Shown piece by piece: positions 61,199 through 64,000 of a stretch of DNA of 64,000 bases. The stretch comes from Caulobacter sp. GTDB taxonomy: Bacteria > Pseudomonadota > Alphaproteobacteria > Caulobacterales > Caulobacteraceae. The notes beneath the pieces were generated by a model that ran no database searches, was not told where the DNA came from, and worked only from the letters and a program-made list of their open reading frames with translations. Within the stretch, counting starts at the first letter, position 1; each line of letters starts with the position of its first letter. The stretch is from NCBI GenBank assembly GCA_017745235.1, contig JAGHZU010000009.1, positions 149,376-213,375 on the forward strand, given 5' to 3'. Position numbers and translations under genes: made by a program.

Positions 61199-61903
61199 AT
61201 GTCGAGCCAACCGCCCTCCAAGCCGAAGGTCGACCCGCTGCCTCCCAGGCCCGAGCGGATGCCGCTGCCGGCCGTTCCGCCCTTGCCCGAGGTGGACAAG
61301 AGTCCCGACATCGCTTCGGTGCAGTACTCCACCCACCGCACGAAGCTGTCGACGTTCCGCACCCAGATGTCGGAGCACCGCACCGACCTCTCGGAATTCC
61401 GCACGGACCTGTCGAGCCATCGCACGGGGCTGTCGGAGTACCGCACCGACCTGTCGGCCTATCGCACCAGCCTCTCGACCGACCGCACCGACATGTCCAA
61501 GCGACGAACGGGCATGTCGTTCCAGCGCACCCGGATGAGCGCCGACCGCACCCTGATGTCGGTGATCCGCACGGCCCTGTCGCTGATCGGTTTCGGCTTC
61601 ACCATCTACCAGGCGTTCCAGAAGCTGCACGAGAGCGGCACGATCCAGCACGCCGCCGCCCCCCGCAATTTCGGCGTGGCCCTGGTGGCCCTGGGCATCC
61701 TGTCGCTGCTGGTCGGCATCGCCCACCACGTGCAGTTCATGCTGGAGCTGCGCCATACCCGCGACGAGATGATCCATGAGAACCTGATCCACGGCCAGAG
61801 CCGCTTCCCCGCCTCGTTCACTCTGCTCGTGGCCCTGGCGTTGCTGCTGCTCGGGTTGGGGGCGGTGGTCAGCATGGTCTTCAACGTGGCGGTGTTCGGT
61901 TGA
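61199..61903 (+). CDS. DUF202 membrane protein with an expanded heptad-repeat N-terminus
   Basis: A 234-aa protein. Residues 1-44 are Pro-rich; 45-128 are twelve 7-residue units of the form xxRTx(L/M)S; three membrane helices follow (LSLIGFGFTIYQAF, GVALVALGILSLLVGIA, FTLLVALALLLLGLGAVVS). The last two repeat units plus LIGFGF equal the conserved DUF202 (YidH-like) entry motif, so the repeats look like an outward expansion of that motif. Function of DUF202 is unknown. The repeat region should be cytosolic and highly helical with an Arg-Thr stripe. Confidence 0.82.
   Translation: MSSQPPSKPKVDPLPPRPERMPLPAVPPLPEVDKSPDIASVQYSTHRTKLSTFRTQMSEHRTDLSEFRTDLSSHRTGLSEYRTDLSAYRTSLSTDRTDMSKRRTGMSFQRTRMSADRTLMSVIRTALSLIGFGFTIYQAFQKLHESGTIQHAAAPRNFGVALVALGILSLLVGIAHHVQFMLELRHTRDEMIHENLIHGQSRFPASFTLLVALALLLLGLGAVVSMVFNVAVFG
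61331..61582 (+). repeat. Twelve tandem 21-bp coding repeats (7-residue units)
   Basis: Units in order include THRTKLS, TFRTQMS, EHRTDLS, EFRTDLS, SHRTGLS, EYRTDLS, AYRTSLS, TDRTDMS, KRRTGMS, FQRTRMS, ADRTLMS and VIRTALS. Arg-Thr and the final Ser are invariant, position 6 is Leu or Met, and the codons vary between units, so the pattern is kept at protein level. Confidence 0.9.
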
Positions 61904-62051
61904 AGGCCTTCTCCGCTGCTTGAGCAGGGATCGCCTCGCCCGCGAGCGGTCGGGACGTCCATCTGGCAGTTCGCGCATAGCGGCGTTTCGGAACGAGGTG
62001 AAATCTGCGCTTCCGGACTTCCCATTCGGGTGGTCCCCGAGGGACGACCGC

Positions 62052-64000
<1,949 letters not shown>

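Noticed and set aside
61331..61582. CRISPR array
   Set aside because: The 21-bp periodicity is coding, has no unique spacers and no cas gene is present; it is a protein repeat. No other array-like pattern was seen in the window.

Overview
The window is high-GC DNA with densely packed genes. It carries three TonB-dependent receptors (two beside FecI/FecR pairs), many Tat and lipoprotein signals, and a housekeeping block gph / glmU-rpiA / gor-O-antigen ligase / class II DAHP synthase / panD. I infer an alphaproteobacterium of the Caulobacterales, probably Caulobacter or a close relative; no ribosomal gene is present to confirm this.

Layout. (1) 1-11.5 kb: a metal-resistance island. On the minus strand lie two small exported proteins and a cusC-cusB-cusA RND efflux operon with ATGA overlaps; cusA runs off the left edge. 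On the plus strand a CnrY/CnrX/CnrH-type membrane anti-sigma, periplasmic sensor and ECF sigma set is followed by copA (Tat multicopper oxidase), copB and a CusF-like protein. copC-copD face them, and the end of a broken copper P-type ATPase lies just upstream of copC. (2) 11.5-18.2 kb: a TetR gene and two matching inverted repeats in front of an aromatic ring-cleavage operon (extradiol dioxygenase, two FAH-family hydrolases, a flavin hydroxylase, an acyl-CoA ligase). (3) 18.2-28.7 kb: a poorly characterised envelope module. It holds a cytochrome c'-like protein, a tandemly duplicated pair (conserved exported protein + DUF6152), two DUF6644-like membrane proteins, an ABC-type solute-binding protein, an old yellow enzyme, an SDR lacking two catalytic residues, and a TonB receptor. 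A frameshifted Nudix gene and tiny ORFs lie inside it. (4) 29-47.6 kb: iron/haem-flavoured modules. fecI-fecR-araC-ALAS is divergent from an STN-TonB receptor; two catalase-family peroxidases follow, one lacking the distal His; then a second sigma-fecR-STN TonB receptor set leads to a beta-propeller amidohydrolase and a flavin amine oxidase. (5) 47.8-64 kb: core genes (tRNA-Val, gph, glmU, rpiA, gor, O-antigen ligase, DAHP synthase, a double-DTG aspartic protease, acyl-CoA synthetase, panD, a SIMPL protein, a CAT-anticodon tRNA), then a DUF202 protein with twelve 7-residue repeats and the start of an autotransporter that leaves the window in a long polyproline tract.

How the parts work together. 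The Cus pump, Cop oxidase and CusF/CopC chaperones plausibly form one periplasmic copper-detoxification system controlled by the Cnr-type sigma switch. The ring-cleavage operon looks self-contained under TetR. The strongest candidate for an undescribed system is the 18.2-28.7 kb module: two paired duplications (exported protein/DUF6152 and DUF6644) are joined to a cytochrome, a TonB receptor and redox enzymes, and the DUF6152 proteins are predicted to begin with His-His after signal cleavage. All functional statements come from reading motifs; no database search was run.
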